Source of the DNA: SZUA-430 sp965227535
GTDB taxonomy: Bacteria > Pseudomonadota > Alphaproteobacteria > Micropepsales > Micropepsaceae
Direction of reading: 5' to 3'
Assembly: GCA_965227535.1 (NCBI GenBank)
Contig: OZ245761.1
Span: forward strand, 3,286,001-3,350,000
Length of the DNA stretch: 64,000 nt
Within the stretch, counting starts at the first letter, position 1, and each line of letters starts with the position of its first letter. Below are positions 1 to 8,676 of the stretch, one piece after another. Under the pieces are notes generated by a model. That model worked only from the letters and a program-made list of their open reading frames with translations. It was not told where the DNA came from and did not search any database. A program made the position numbers and the translations under genes.

Positions 1-45
1 CAGGACCAGCGCAAATCCTTCAGCACGGCGACCCACGAACGAAAA

Positions 46-357
46 CTACTTCCGCTTCATCACCTCTTGCTCGCGCGCGACGATCGGCCCGCTCTGGAAC
101 AAATACTCCCGCAGCTCCTTGTCGAAGATCGGATCGTTCCGCCGGATCCACTCCAGCGCCATGCACGCATGCTCGATCTCTTCCTTCGCGTTATGCAGCA
201 GCACGGCTTTAAGCTCGGGATCGTCCGTATCCTCCGCCCGCTGACGATACCAATCGACCGCCTCGAGCTCCTCCATCAACGACGAAATCGCGTAGTGCAT
301 ATGCAAGGTCTGGCGCGACACCTTCTCGCGCGGCACGTGAAGCCCTTCACTCGACAT
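46..357 (-). CDS. encapsulated-ferritin-like (EncFtn family) protein
   Basis: A 103-residue ferritin-like protein. It matches the two-helix ferroxidase subunits that are cargo of encapsulin nanocompartments and oxidise Fe(II) for storage. The signature MEELEAVDWY (residues 28-37) and the E60-x-x-H63 motif inside KEEIEHACMALEW carry the expected iron ligands, followed by IRRNDPIFDKELREYLF. I chose the ATG at 357 because the family begins near this SSEGLH segment and a GGGGA lies upstream; an in-frame ATG at 456 would add 33 residues. The known members end in a short targeting peptide that docks to the shell, but this one stops at EVMKRK with nothing resembling it. An encapsulin gene would be expected downstream, beyond the left edge of the window, and cannot be checked. 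Confidence 0.8.
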   Translation of the reverse strand: MSSEGLHVPREKVSRQTLHMHYAISSLMEELEAVDWYRQRAEDTDDPELKAVLLHNAKEEIEHACMALEWIRRNDPIFDKELREYLFQSGPIVAREQEVMKRK

Positions 358-601
358 AGGCGTGGTCCCCGTTGACGGTACGTCGCCCGCAGCGGCGACA
401 CTCAAACTCTCGGGAAACGCAGGCGGCAGCCCCTTGCGGCGAAAGAAAAATCGCATTTGCTGAAAGCGCCCCCTAAAATCCCCGGAAGAACGCTAGCAAC
501 CACCCGATAATATTGGAATTGTTCTAGTGTTGTCGGCGGCGCACACTATGCGAGAATCGAAACGCCCCGCCCGTCATTGATGAATTCCTAGGCAGAACAC
601 G

Positions 602-1207
602 ATGCAAAAATTCACAACCCTGACCGCCGTCGCCGCACCGCTGCCGCTGATCAACGTCGACACCGACATGATCATCCCGAAGCAATTTTTGAAGACGATT
701 CAAAGAACGGGTCTGGGGAAGCACCTCTTCGAAGAGATGCGCTACACGCAAGACGGTAAGGAGCTACCGGATTTTGTGTTGAACAAGCCGGCCTACCGCA
801 AGGCGCAGATTTTGGTCACCGGTCAAAACTTCGGCTGCGGTTCAAGCCGCGAGCACGCGCCGTGGGCGCTGAACGACTTCGGCATCCGCTGTGTGATCGC
901 CACAAGCTTCGCCGACATCTTCTACAACAACTGCTTCAAGAACGGCATCTTGCCGATCGTGCTGCCGCAAGAAGACGTCGACAAACTGATGGACGACGCG
1001 AACTGCGGCGCCAACGCCGTCGTGACGGTCGACCTAGAGAAACAAGAAATCCGAGGCCCCGACGGCGGCATGATCAAATTCGACGTCGACCCCTTCCGCA
1101 AACAATGCCTCCTCAACGGCTGGGACGACATCGGCCTAACCCTCCGCCACGAAAAAAGCATCGACGCCTTCGAAGCAAAGAGACGCGCCTCTCAACCGTG
1201 GGCGTAA
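602..1207 (+). CDS. leuD: 3-isopropylmalate dehydratase small subunit
   Basis: Small (swivelling) subunit of isopropylmalate isomerase, which interconverts 2- and 3-isopropylmalate in leucine synthesis in the cytoplasm. At 201 residues it has the usual length. The family hallmark NFGCGSSREHAPWAL sits at residues 76-90, and INVDTDMIIPKQFL near the N terminus is also typical. The large subunit gene leuC is not next to it. leuB follows about 1.1 kb downstream, separated by an opposite-strand gene, so leuD and leuB are probably transcribed separately. The upstream 145 bases hold no gene. Confidence 0.96.
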   Translation: MQKFTTLTAVAAPLPLINVDTDMIIPKQFLKTIQRTGLGKHLFEEMRYTQDGKELPDFVLNKPAYRKAQILVTGQNFGCGSSREHAPWALNDFGIRCVIATSFADIFYNNCFKNGILPIVLPQEDVDKLMDDANCGANAVVTVDLEKQEIRGPDGGMIKFDVDPFRKQCLLNGWDDIGLTLRHEKSIDAFEAKRRASQPWA

Positions 1208-1323
1208 GCGCAAGCGCCGTCCAGCGTCCCGCGCTTCAGCACCAGCACCGTGCTCGCCCGCCGGCGTCGGCACGCACCGCCGCGCGTCGGCGAAGCGGAT
1301 GACGCAGCTGCGACCGCCCCCGT

Positions 1324-2043
1324 TCAAGGCGCGACCCGCTCCAGCCGAAGCTCGATGCCCTCGTTGACGTAGACGACGGCGATCACCTTCCGCGAGCCGT
1401 CGCGCACGAAGCGATACTCGCCGTGCTCGCCGTCATCGAAGAACACGTCGTTGCCGGCCGGAAAGGTCGGGCCCGCGTCTTGTCCCGTCGCCTGCATCAT
1501 CAACTGGTCGCCGTCCCGCCAAACGCGCAACTCGACGCCGGCCTTCAGCCGATAGGTGCCAACATAGTCGTCCAGCACCCGCGGATCGAACTTCGCCGCT
1601 TGGCGCATGGGAATGACGATCTCCACCGCTTGGATCATCTTCCATCCATCGCCCGAGCGCCGGTACGTGTCGGCTTTGCGCCAGCGCCGGACGTTCGTCA
1701 CCCCGTCCTTCTTGCTGCTCGCCAGCGACACATACGCGACGACGACGATGTCGCCGAACGCGTGCGTCTCAAAGTCCTTGTAGAGAAACGTTTCCTTGCT
1801 GCCGATCTGCTCGGACTCGGCGTCGGCTGTCGTTCCGATAACGAGTCCCGGCCCGACCCAAACGCAGTCGTCCGCGATATGCCGTCGCCACGTGGCCTTG
1901 TCGCCGCGCGCGCTCGCGGCCAAGCGTTCGCGGACCAACTGTTCGACGCGTGCCGCGTCATCTTTCGACGGTGGCGCGGCCATTGCGGCGGGAGACAGAA
2001 GCGCGAAGAGCAACGCCGCGAGTACAAGGTGGAATCTCGTCAT
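1324..2043 (-). CDS. secreted NTF2-like (DUF4440/SnoaL-type) protein
   Basis: A 239-residue exported protein of unknown function. Residues 1-22 form a signal peptide ending at AMA. Residues of about 28-145 look like an NTF2-fold cone: an initial helix rich in Arg and Glu, then DCVWVGPG, and later GDGWKMIQAVEIVIP. The C-terminal part from about LDDYVGTYRL onward resembles the small beta-barrel often attached to beta-lactamase-type or DUF4440 proteins (DUF3471-like). No catalytic residues can be assigned. It is transcribed toward leuD and away from leuB. Confidence 0.6.
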   Translation of the reverse strand: MTRFHLVLAALLFALLSPAAMAAPPSKDDAARVEQLVRERLAASARGDKATWRRHIADDCVWVGPGLVIGTTADAESEQIGSKETFLYKDFETHAFGDIVVVAYVSLASSKKDGVTNVRRWRKADTYRRSGDGWKMIQAVEIVIPMRQAAKFDPRVLDDYVGTYRLKAGVELRVWRDGDQLMMQATGQDAGPTFPAGNDVFFDDGEHGEYRFVRDGSRKVIAVVYVNEGIELRLERVAP

Positions 2044-2303
2044 GAGGGCCTCCCCGTAAGAATGCCGGAGGTTACCATGCGGCCGCTCAAGGCCGGAACG
2101 CGTGAGGCAATCGGCGTAATGGCCGTGCCGCTCCTGACGCTCTAATATTGCGCCTTCCCCTCAGCGTGATGTATCGCCCCCCGATGTGATGGCAGTGTGA
2201 TGCATCCGTGATGGCGGAAACCGCAGAAATCTGCCGATGTGACGGTGAGATGGATCGGATTGCATCGTTTTCTGAAAAGCCAACAAAATCAAAGACCCCG
2301 CTC

Positions 2304-3410
2304 ATGACCGCGAAGAAGCTTCTCCTCCTCCCCGGCGACGGCATCGGCCCCGAAGTAACGGCCGAGGTCGAACGCGTCATCGCCTGGTGCAACGCCAAGG
2401 CCGGCACGAAGTTCGAGACCGAAACCGACCTCGTCGGCGGCAGTGCGTACGACGCGCACGGCACACCGGTCACCGAATCCACGATGCAAAAGGCGCTCGA
2501 CGCCGACGCCGTGTTGTTCGGCGCGGTCGGTGGACCGAAATGGGCGAGCATCCCCTACGCCAAACGTCCGGAGGCGGGCCTCCTGCGTCTGCGCAAAGAC
2601 CTCGGCCTCTTCGCCAACCTCCGCCCCGCGATCTGTTTCGACGCGCTGAAGGAATCGTCGACGTTGAAGCCCGAGATCGTCTCCGGCCTCGACATCATGA
2701 TCGTCCGTGAACTGACGGGTGGCGTCTATTTCGGCGAACCGCGCGGCATCTCGACGATCGCGAACGGCGAACGCCGCGCCGTCGACACACAGGTCTACAC
2801 GACCAGCGAGATCCACCGCATCGCCCGCGTCGCCTTCGACCTCGCGCGCCTGCGCAAAAACAAAGTCGCCTCCGCCGAAAAGCACAACGTGATGACCTCG
2901 GGCCTCCTCTGGAAGGAAGAGGTCACGAAACTCCACGCCGCCGATTTCAGAGACGTCGAACTCACCCACATCCTCGCCGACAACTGCGCCATGCAGCTCG
3001 TGCGCAATCCGAAGCAATTCGACGTCATCGTCACGGACAACCTCTTCGGCGACATCCTCTCCGACGAAGCGGCGCAGCTCACCGGCTCGATCGGCATGCT
3101 GCCGTCGGCCTCGCTCGGCGAACGCATCAAAGGCAAACAACGCGCGCTCTACGAGCCCATCCACGGCTCGGCCCCGGACATCGCGGGCCAAGGCAAGGCA
3201 AACCCGATCGCCTCCATCCTCTCCTTCGCCATGTGCCTGCGCTATTCCTTCGCGCTGAAGAAGGAGGCTGACCTGATCGAAGCGGCAGTGGGCCGCGTCC
3301 TTGACGAAGGCGTCCGCACGCTCGACATCATGCAGCCGGGCATGCGCCAAGTTGGGACGGCGCAGATGGGCTCCGCCATCCTGGCCGCGCTTGACAAGCT
3401 CGCCGCCTGA
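2304..3410 (+). CDS. leuB: 3-isopropylmalate dehydrogenase
   Basis: NAD-dependent oxidative decarboxylase that turns 3-isopropylmalate into 2-oxoisocaproate, the penultimate leucine intermediate. The start at 2304 gives 368 residues beginning MTAKKLLLLPGDGIGPEV, the normal family N terminus; the open frame reaches back to 2208 but those residues are not family-like. Metal- and substrate-site sequences are present (TDNLFGDILSDEAAQLTGS), as is the NAD-site motif GSAPDIAGQGKANPIA. asd follows after 34 bases, so the two are probably co-transcribed. The leader at about 2160-2262 contains repeated GTGATG-like hexamers of unknown meaning. Confidence 0.96.
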   Translation: MTAKKLLLLPGDGIGPEVTAEVERVIAWCNAKAGTKFETETDLVGGSAYDAHGTPVTESTMQKALDADAVLFGAVGGPKWASIPYAKRPEAGLLRLRKDLGLFANLRPAICFDALKESSTLKPEIVSGLDIMIVRELTGGVYFGEPRGISTIANGERRAVDTQVYTTSEIHRIARVAFDLARLRKNKVASAEKHNVMTSGLLWKEEVTKLHAADFRDVELTHILADNCAMQLVRNPKQFDVIVTDNLFGDILSDEAAQLTGSIGMLPSASLGERIKGKQRALYEPIHGSAPDIAGQGKANPIASILSFAMCLRYSFALKKEADLIEAAVGRVLDEGVRTLDIMQPGMRQVGTAQMGSAILAALDKLAA

Positions 3411-3444
3411 ACCCAGTTATCCGCGCATTCACGGGAGTCTTCGC

Positions 3445-4467
3445 ATGTCTTGGAAAATCGCCGTCGTCGGCGCGACCGGCAATGTCGGCCGCGAGATGCT
3501 CAACATCCTCGCCGAACGCGAATTCCCCGCCAGCGAAGTCGTCCCCATCGCGTCGCGCAAAAGCGTCGGCCGCGACGTCTCCTACGGCGACAAAACGCTG
3601 AAGTGCAAAGCGCTCGAAAACTACGACTTCCGCGGCACCGACATCGTCCTCATGTCCGCGGGCAGCACGGTGTCGGCCGAATGGTCGCCGAAGATCGCGC
3701 AGGCCGGCGCCGTCGTCATCGACAACTCGTCGAAGTGGCGGATGGACCCCGACGTGCCCCTCGTCGTGCCGGAAGTGAACTCGACCGCCATCGCGAAGTT
3801 CGCGAAGAAAAACATCATCGCGAACCCCAACTGCTCGACCGCACAGATGGTCGTGGCGCTAAAGCCGCTGCACGACCTCGCGCGCATCAAGCGCGTCGTC
3901 GTCTCGACGTATCAGTCGGTCTCGGGCGCCGGCAAAGACGCAATGGACGAACTCTTCACCCAAACGCGCGCGATCTTCGTCACCGACCCGGTCGAACCGA
4001 AAAGCTTCACCAAGCAGATCGCCTTCAACGTCATCCCGCACATCGACAGCTTCATGGACGACGGCTACACCAAAGAAGAATGGAAGATGGCCGCCGAAAC
4101 GCGAAAGATCCTGGACCCCGACATCAAGGTCACGGCAACCTGCGTGCGCGTGCCGGTGTTCGTCGGCCACTCCGAAGCGATCAACATCGAATTCGAACGC
4201 CCGATCTCTGTCGACCAGGCACGCGACATCCTGCGTGAATCCCCCGGCTGCATGGTGATCGACAAGCGCGAAGACGGCGGCTACGTGACGCCGATCGAAT
4301 GCGTCGGCGACTACGCCACCTTCATCAGCCGCATCCGCAAAGACTCGACGGTCGAACACGGCCTCGCGCTGTGGTGCGTCTCCGACAACCTCCGCAAAGG
4401 CGCCGCCCTCAACGCCATCCAAATCGCCGAAATCCTAATCGCAAGACACCTGAAGAAGGCCGCTTAG
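3445..4467 (+). CDS. asd: aspartate-semialdehyde dehydrogenase
   Basis: Reduces aspartyl phosphate to aspartate semialdehyde, the branch point to lysine/diaminopimelate, threonine and methionine. The protein is 340 residues. It starts MSWKIAVVGATGNVG (Rossmann NADP site), has the catalytic Cys130 in ANPNCSTAQ, and carries the family segment SVSGAGKDAMDEL. The start at 3445 is supported by GGGAGT at 3433-3438; the open frame extends upstream into leuB but without family character. It overlaps the end of the convergent lipoprotein gene by 4 bases. Confidence 0.96.
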   Translation: MSWKIAVVGATGNVGREMLNILAEREFPASEVVPIASRKSVGRDVSYGDKTLKCKALENYDFRGTDIVLMSAGSTVSAEWSPKIAQAGAVVIDNSSKWRMDPDVPLVVPEVNSTAIAKFAKKNIIANPNCSTAQMVVALKPLHDLARIKRVVVSTYQSVSGAGKDAMDELFTQTRAIFVTDPVEPKSFTKQIAFNVIPHIDSFMDDGYTKEEWKMAAETRKILDPDIKVTATCVRVPVFVGHSEAINIEFERPISVDQARDILRESPGCMVIDKREDGGYVTPIECVGDYATFISRIRKDSTVEHGLALWCVSDNLRKGAALNAIQIAEILIARHLKKAA

Positions 4468-5003
4468 CGCGGCTGCTGCTCCGGCCGAACGACACGCGGC
4501 CCGACGGCAGCCAGCACCTGCTGCGCATCGAACGCGCGCGCTTCGCCGTCCTGCTGCGCGCCTTTGACCAGGATGATCTCCGCCGTCGCCGTATAGGTCG
4601 TCACCGGCTGAACGTCATAGGCGCCGCCGAACCGGCGGTCCCAAGGATCGCGATACCAACCGGGAAACCCGTGATCGAACCACCCACGCCCGCCATAGGA
4701 ATCGATCCAATAGCGGTAAGACGTCTTCTTCTCCGTATCGCGCCCAATGACCAAGAAGTGCGAGAACCCGTTCTGCAGCGTCAATTCCGCCGCCCGATAG
4801 AGAAGATAGTCCTCAACCGTCTCGCGCGGCGTCAAAGCGTTGCCGCGGAACGTCACGCGAAACTTGTTCTGATCCAGCCGCTCTTCCGTGTACCCGAACC
4901 CGCGCGGCGGCGCCGGCTGATAGGGCGTCGCGCCGACGCAAGCGACAAGAACGGCGGCGAACACGGCGACGATAACGGCTTGCGCCAAAGAACGGACGGT
5001 CAT
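4464..5003 (-). CDS. CC0125/CC1285-type lipoprotein
   Basis: A 179-residue outer-membrane-type lipoprotein. The N-terminal hydrophobic stretch ends in a lipobox with Cys22 (VLVAC). The core TPYQP ... FRVTFRGN ... TPRETVEDYLLYRAAELTL is the recognisable signature of a small alphaproteobacterial family of unknown function. A Gly/Trp/Tyr-rich segment follows at about residues 103-130. The gene converges on asd and shares four bases with it. Confidence 0.75.
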   Translation of the reverse strand: MTVRSLAQAVIVAVFAAVLVACVGATPYQPAPPRGFGYTEERLDQNKFRVTFRGNALTPRETVEDYLLYRAAELTLQNGFSHFLVIGRDTEKKTSYRYWIDSYGGRGWFDHGFPGWYRDPWDRRFGGAYDVQPVTTYTATAEIILVKGAQQDGEARAFDAQQVLAAVGPRVVRPEQQPR

Positions 5004-5057
5004 GAGGCCCTCCCGCAGAGGATTGAAGCCACTAACATAGCTGCATCAAAGCCGAAC

Positions 5058-5891
5058 TCAAACCGCCCGCACGGCAAGCCGCGGCGCCGGTTCCACCAAG
5101 CCGCGCTGATGCTCAATCAACAACAGTTCATCGGCCCCCGCACTCGCCCGCAAAATGAAGTCGACGGCAGAACTCGCCCGTTCCAAAGCCGCGGTAGCCG
5201 CCTCGCCCTGCACGCGCGCCGCCAGATACAAAGCCGCCAGCAAATCCCCTGACCCGTGCGGAACATTGTCGAGCCGCGCGGAAGACGTCGCCCATGCCCC
5301 GTCGCGCGTGACCACAACGGTGCCGATCTGGCCGGCGGGAAACTGTATCGAGCTCACGACAACCTCGGCCACACCCAGCGTCCGCGCAGCGGCCACGGCC
5401 TCGGCCGCGTCGCCAATCCGTTTGGACGTCAAACTCGAAAGCTCGAACCGGTTCGGCGTCACGATATCGGCCAACGGCAACAGATCGCGCGCCATCGCCT
5501 CCGCAACACCGGCCCGCGCATACGCCCCATCATCATCCCCGAACACCGGATCGCAGAGATAGATCGCACGCGGGTTCTCCCGCTTCACGCGACGCACAGC
5601 GTCCGCCACCGCCCGCGACTGATCCGCAGCACCGAGATAACCGGACAACACGCCGTCACACCGCGCCAGCCACCGATGTGCGCCAAGCCCCGCAACCAAA
5701 TCGTCGATACGTGCCGCAGGCGTGACCTCGCCGCGAAAATGCCCATGCCCCGGATGGTTTGACAGCAGCACCGTCGGCACCGCCCACACGTCGACGCCCA
5801 CGCGCTGCATCGCAAAGCGCGCGACGCTATTGCCCACGTGCCCGCGCACGACCTCCGACTGAATCGAGAGAATGCACCGCGCCTCAGGCAT
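5058..5891 (-). CDS. pdxY: pyridoxal/pyridoxine kinase
   Basis: Ribokinase-superfamily kinase that phosphorylates pyridoxal in the vitamin B6 salvage pathway. It has 277 residues from the ATG at 5891. The N-terminal SIQSEVVRGHVGNSVA corresponds to the PdxY substrate loop, TVLLSNHPGHG follows as in the family, and VPHGSGDLLAAL near the C terminus is the ATP-site/catalytic Asp motif. It overlaps the end of the sigma-factor gene by 8 bases, so it is the third gene of that operon. An in-frame TTG at 5906 is a less likely start. Confidence 0.88.
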   Translation of the reverse strand: MPEARCILSIQSEVVRGHVGNSVARFAMQRVGVDVWAVPTVLLSNHPGHGHFRGEVTPAARIDDLVAGLGAHRWLARCDGVLSGYLGAADQSRAVADAVRRVKRENPRAIYLCDPVFGDDDGAYARAGVAEAMARDLLPLADIVTPNRFELSSLTSKRIGDAAEAVAAARTLGVAEVVVSSIQFPAGQIGTVVVTRDGAWATSSARLDNVPHGSGDLLAALYLAARVQGEAATAALERASSAVDFILRASAGADELLLIEHQRGLVEPAPRLAVRAV

Positions 5892-7146
5892 CCGCACACG
5901 CCGCAATCTTACGCAAGATCAGCCGCCGCTCCGCCTCGCTCGCCGGCAACGCCAGCGCGGTCTCGAACGCGGCCCGCGCGACGCGTCGCCGTCCACGCTG
6001 CAGCTCAAGATCGCCGACCGTCATATGAAACGGCACATACTTCGCGACCAGCGGATCACGCGCCAAATGCTCGATCTCCTTCAACGCCACGTCCGCTCCA
6101 TCCACCATGGCCACAGCCACCGCGCGATTGAGCGACACGACAGGCGAAGGCGCAACCTCCATCAGCATATCGTAATAGTTCTTCAACGCCGCCCAATCCG
6201 TCTCACCCCAGCGGCGCGCCGCGGCATGAACAGACGCCGCGCCTGCTTCGAGGTGCAACGCCGTCAACGTCTCGCCACCTTGCGCACGCGACAAATGCGC
6301 GAACCCGCGCGCAACCAACCGCCCATCCCACAAACCACGATCCTGATCGGCAAGCAGCACCGGCGTCCCGTCGGCATCCGCCCGCGCTGCATGCCGCGAA
6401 TGCTGAAAGCAGAGCAGGGCGGCCAACGCATCGGCTTCCGGCGTCCGCGCCAGCGGATGACAGGCGACGATCTCGGCCAACCGCAAAGCCTCCGCGCAAA
6501 TCTCACGGCGGATCAAGTCCGCCCCGCCGCTCGCCGCATATCCTTCGTTGAACAACAAATAGATCGTACGCAGCACGGAAGGCATCCGCTCGTGCATCGC
6601 ATGACCGCTCGGCATATCGAGCGAGAGATCGAGATCGCGAATGCGCGCCTTCGCTCGCACGATACGCTGTGCGATCGCTTCAGGCTTGGCCAGCAGCGCG
6701 CGTGCAATTTCCTCAACGCTGAACCCGCACGCGACCTTCAGCGTCAATGCCAACCGCGCCTCTTCCGGCAACTGCGGATGGCAGCAAAGCGCAATCATCG
6801 ACAACTCGTCGTCGCCGAACGGCCCGTCGCCCGGCGACGCACGCTCCTGCAAGTTCGTCACCCAATCGGCGACCTTCGGCTCAAGCGCCGCGAACAGGGC
6901 CCCGCGCCGCAACCGGTCCAGAGCCCGGTTGCGCGCGACGGTCAGAAGCCACGCCGAAGGATCATCCGGCACGCCGCGCTCGGCCCAAAGTTCAAGCGCC
7001 GCAACGAACGCCTCTTGCACCGCATCCTCGGCCAGCGACAAATGAGCCGCGCCGAAAATACGCATCAGCCGCGCGACGAGACGAGGCCGCTCGCCGCGCG
7101 ACAAACGCGCCGTCAATGCCTGAAGGTCTTCAGGCTCCGCCGTCAT
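5884..7146 (-). CDS. ECF42-type RNA polymerase sigma factor with long C-terminal extension
   Basis: A 420-residue extracytoplasmic-function sigma factor. Region 2 is near the N terminus (LAEDAVQEAFVAALELW, then WLLTVARNRALDRLR). Region 4 is the helix-turn-helix around GFSVEEIARALLAKPEAIAQ. About 200 further residues form the DUF6596-like/TPR-like extension typical of the ECF42 group. The start at 7146 overlaps the stop of the DGPF-domain gene in an ATGA junction, and ECF42 sigma factors are known to be encoded with DGPF proteins. No anti-sigma factor is visible; the extension probably has the regulatory role. Confidence 0.88.
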   Translation of the reverse strand: MTAEPEDLQALTARLSRGERPRLVARLMRIFGAAHLSLAEDAVQEAFVAALELWAERGVPDDPSAWLLTVARNRALDRLRRGALFAALEPKVADWVTNLQERASPGDGPFGDDELSMIALCCHPQLPEEARLALTLKVACGFSVEEIARALLAKPEAIAQRIVRAKARIRDLDLSLDMPSGHAMHERMPSVLRTIYLLFNEGYAASGGADLIRREICAEALRLAEIVACHPLARTPEADALAALLCFQHSRHAARADADGTPVLLADQDRGLWDGRLVARGFAHLSRAQGGETLTALHLEAGAASVHAAARRWGETDWAALKNYYDMLMEVAPSPVVSLNRAVAVAMVDGADVALKEIEHLARDPLVAKYVPFHMTVGDLELQRGRRRVARAAFETALALPASEAERRLILRKIAACADA

Positions 7147-7496
7147 TCCATCTTGTCGATTTGGCGCACTTCGACGCGTCCGTAGTACTTCAGATGCGGA
7201 CACTCCCGCGCGATCGTGCACGCTTCGTCATAATCCTTCGCCGCGATAACGAAGTACCCGCCCACGACCTCTTTGCTCTCGGCATAAGGACCATCGGTCA
7301 CCGTGACCTTGCCGTTCCTGTCGCGCAGCACCCGGCCGGTATCGTCGGCCAGCTTCTCGCCGCCGACCAGCCGCCCTTCGGTCCGCAGCTTCGTCGCCCA
7401 CGCGCCGTATTCCTTGATCATCGACATCATCCGCTCGTGCGGAATGTTGCTGCGCTGGCTCTCGTCCTCGTGCAAAAGAAGCAAGTAATTCTGCAT
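7143..7496 (-). CDS. YciI/DGPF-domain protein
   Basis: A 117-residue YCII-related protein (MQNYLLLLHEDES start) with the central VTDGPYAESKEVVGGYFVI, a variant of the DGPF motif. Proteins of this kind accompany ECF42 sigma factors; their biochemical role is not established. It is the first gene of a three-gene operon (this gene, sigma factor, pdxY) in which every junction overlaps. The promoter should lie in 7497-7560. Confidence 0.85.
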   Translation of the reverse strand: MQNYLLLLHEDESQRSNIPHERMMSMIKEYGAWATKLRTEGRLVGGEKLADDTGRVLRDRNGKVTVTDGPYAESKEVVGGYFVIAAKDYDEACTIARECPHLKYYGRVEVRQIDKME

Positions 7497-7562
7497 AACC
7501 GTCCTCCATGTTTGAGCTTATGCCCTGATAGGACGAACGGCGAGGCCGGGAATCGACAGCCC

Positions 7563-7657
7563 TTGGAGCGCCGGCTTCCAGCCGGCTCTTACTTCTTATG
7601 CCCCAGTGCGTTACAGGCGTAGGACGAACGGGCCGGCACGATGCCGGCACTCCCAGG
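7563..7657. repeat. REP-like palindromic element, family A, two inverted arms
   Basis: The left arm at 7563-7588 and the right arm at 7630-7657 are inverted copies of one unit, a TGGAGCG/CTGGGAGTG-type head followed by a GCCGGC...GCCGGC hairpin. The same unit occurs at 44947, 45502 and 50936-51050. The right arm ends in CCCAGGAAA, and this AGGAAAG doubles as the Shine-Dalgarno sequence of the CoA lyase gene. Confidence 0.75.
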
Positions 7658-7665
7658 AAAGCCCA

Positions 7666-8532
7666 ATGACCATCCGCCCACGCCGTAGCGTCCTTTACAT
7701 GCCGGGCTCCAACGCCCGCGCCCTCGAAAAGGCGGCGACCCTGCCGGCCGACGCGTTGATCCTTGACCTCGAGGACGCCGTCGCCCCCGAGGCCAAAGAC
7801 ATCGCCCGCGAACAAGTCTGCGCCGCCGTGAAAGCCAAACGCTTCGGCAAGCGCGAGGTCATCATCCGCGTCAACGGTCTCGAGACGCCGTGGGGACACG
7901 ATGACATGGATGCGGCGGTCGAAGCCGCCCCCGACGCCATCCTCGTGCCGAAGGTCAACGACCTCGTCGACGTCGAACACGCCGATCAGCATATGGGCGA
8001 CGCGCCGGATTCGTGCGCTCTCTGGCTCATGATCGAGACGCCGTTCGCTATCTTCAACGCCAACGAGATCGCGAGCGCACAGGGCCGCCTGACCTGCCTG
8101 GTCATGGGCACAAACGATCTAGTCAAAGAACTGCGCGCCCAACACACACCGGGCCGCGAAGCGCTGCTCGCAAGCTTGAACCTGGCGGTTCTCGCAGCCC
8201 GCGCCCACGGCCTGACCGTCATCGACGGCGTCTTCAACGAGATCGCCGACACGGCGGGCTTCGAGGCGGTGTGCCGGCAGGGCAGGGCGCTGGGCTTCGA
8301 TGGCAAAACGCTCATCCACCCCTCCCAGATTGAGGGGGCGAACAACATATTCGCACCCGACTCGCAGGAGGTCGCCCGTGCACGCGCCATCCTGGCGGCC
8401 TTCGAAAAGCCCGAGAACAAAGGCAAAGGGGCGATCGCCCTCGATGGGCGAATGGTTGAACTTCTACACGCCGAAATCGCGAAGCAGACGGTCGCCCTGG
8501 CCGACGCGATCGAGGCCCTGGGCGCGGCATAA
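7666..8532 (+). CDS. CoA ester lyase, HpcH/HpaI-CitE family; probably (3S)-malyl-CoA thioesterase
   Basis: A 288-residue TIM-barrel enzyme of the citrate-lyase beta family. N-terminal RPRRSVLYMPGSNARALEKA, the metal-site ILDLEDAVAPEAK, VNGLETPWG and the C-terminal GKTLIHPSQIE are all family hallmarks. The length and start sequence fit the Mcl2-type malyl-CoA thioesterase better than the longer malyl-CoA lyase Mcl1. A mesaconyl-CoA hydratase gene 1.6 kb downstream supports a role in the ethylmalonyl-CoA pathway. Citramalyl-CoA lyase is an alternative. The start at 7666 follows AGGAAAG. Confidence 0.85.
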   Translation: MTIRPRRSVLYMPGSNARALEKAATLPADALILDLEDAVAPEAKDIAREQVCAAVKAKRFGKREVIIRVNGLETPWGHDDMDAAVEAAPDAILVPKVNDLVDVEHADQHMGDAPDSCALWLMIETPFAIFNANEIASAQGRLTCLVMGTNDLVKELRAQHTPGREALLASLNLAVLAARAHGLTVIDGVFNEIADTAGFEAVCRQGRALGFDGKTLIHPSQIEGANNIFAPDSQEVARARAILAAFEKPENKGKGAIALDGRMVELLHAEIAKQTVALADAIEALGAA

Positions 8533-8584
8533 CGGACTTTTGCCCTCCTCGCGCCGCAATGATATTCTCACGATCAACGGCTGG

Positions 8585-8622
8585 GGCCGGGCCTCCTTTT
8601 GGGGGGCTCGGCCTCGCTTTTT
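8585..8622 (+). terminator. probable intrinsic terminator after the CoA lyase gene
   Basis: A GC-rich hairpin at 8585-8613 (GGCCGGGCCTCC pairing with GGGGGGCTCGGCC, two mismatches) is followed by GCTTTTT. A second small hairpin lies at 8625-8645. It separates the CoA lyase gene from the TPR operon. Confidence 0.65.
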
Positions 8623-8676
8623 ATGAGACCGCCTCACGGCGGCTCGCGTGCACAAAAAAAGGATTTGGGGTGCCCT

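Noticed and set aside
1..45. Possible start of an encapsulin shell gene (GTG, minus strand, left edge)
   Set aside because: Only a few codons would be in the window and they do not match the usual encapsulin N terminus.
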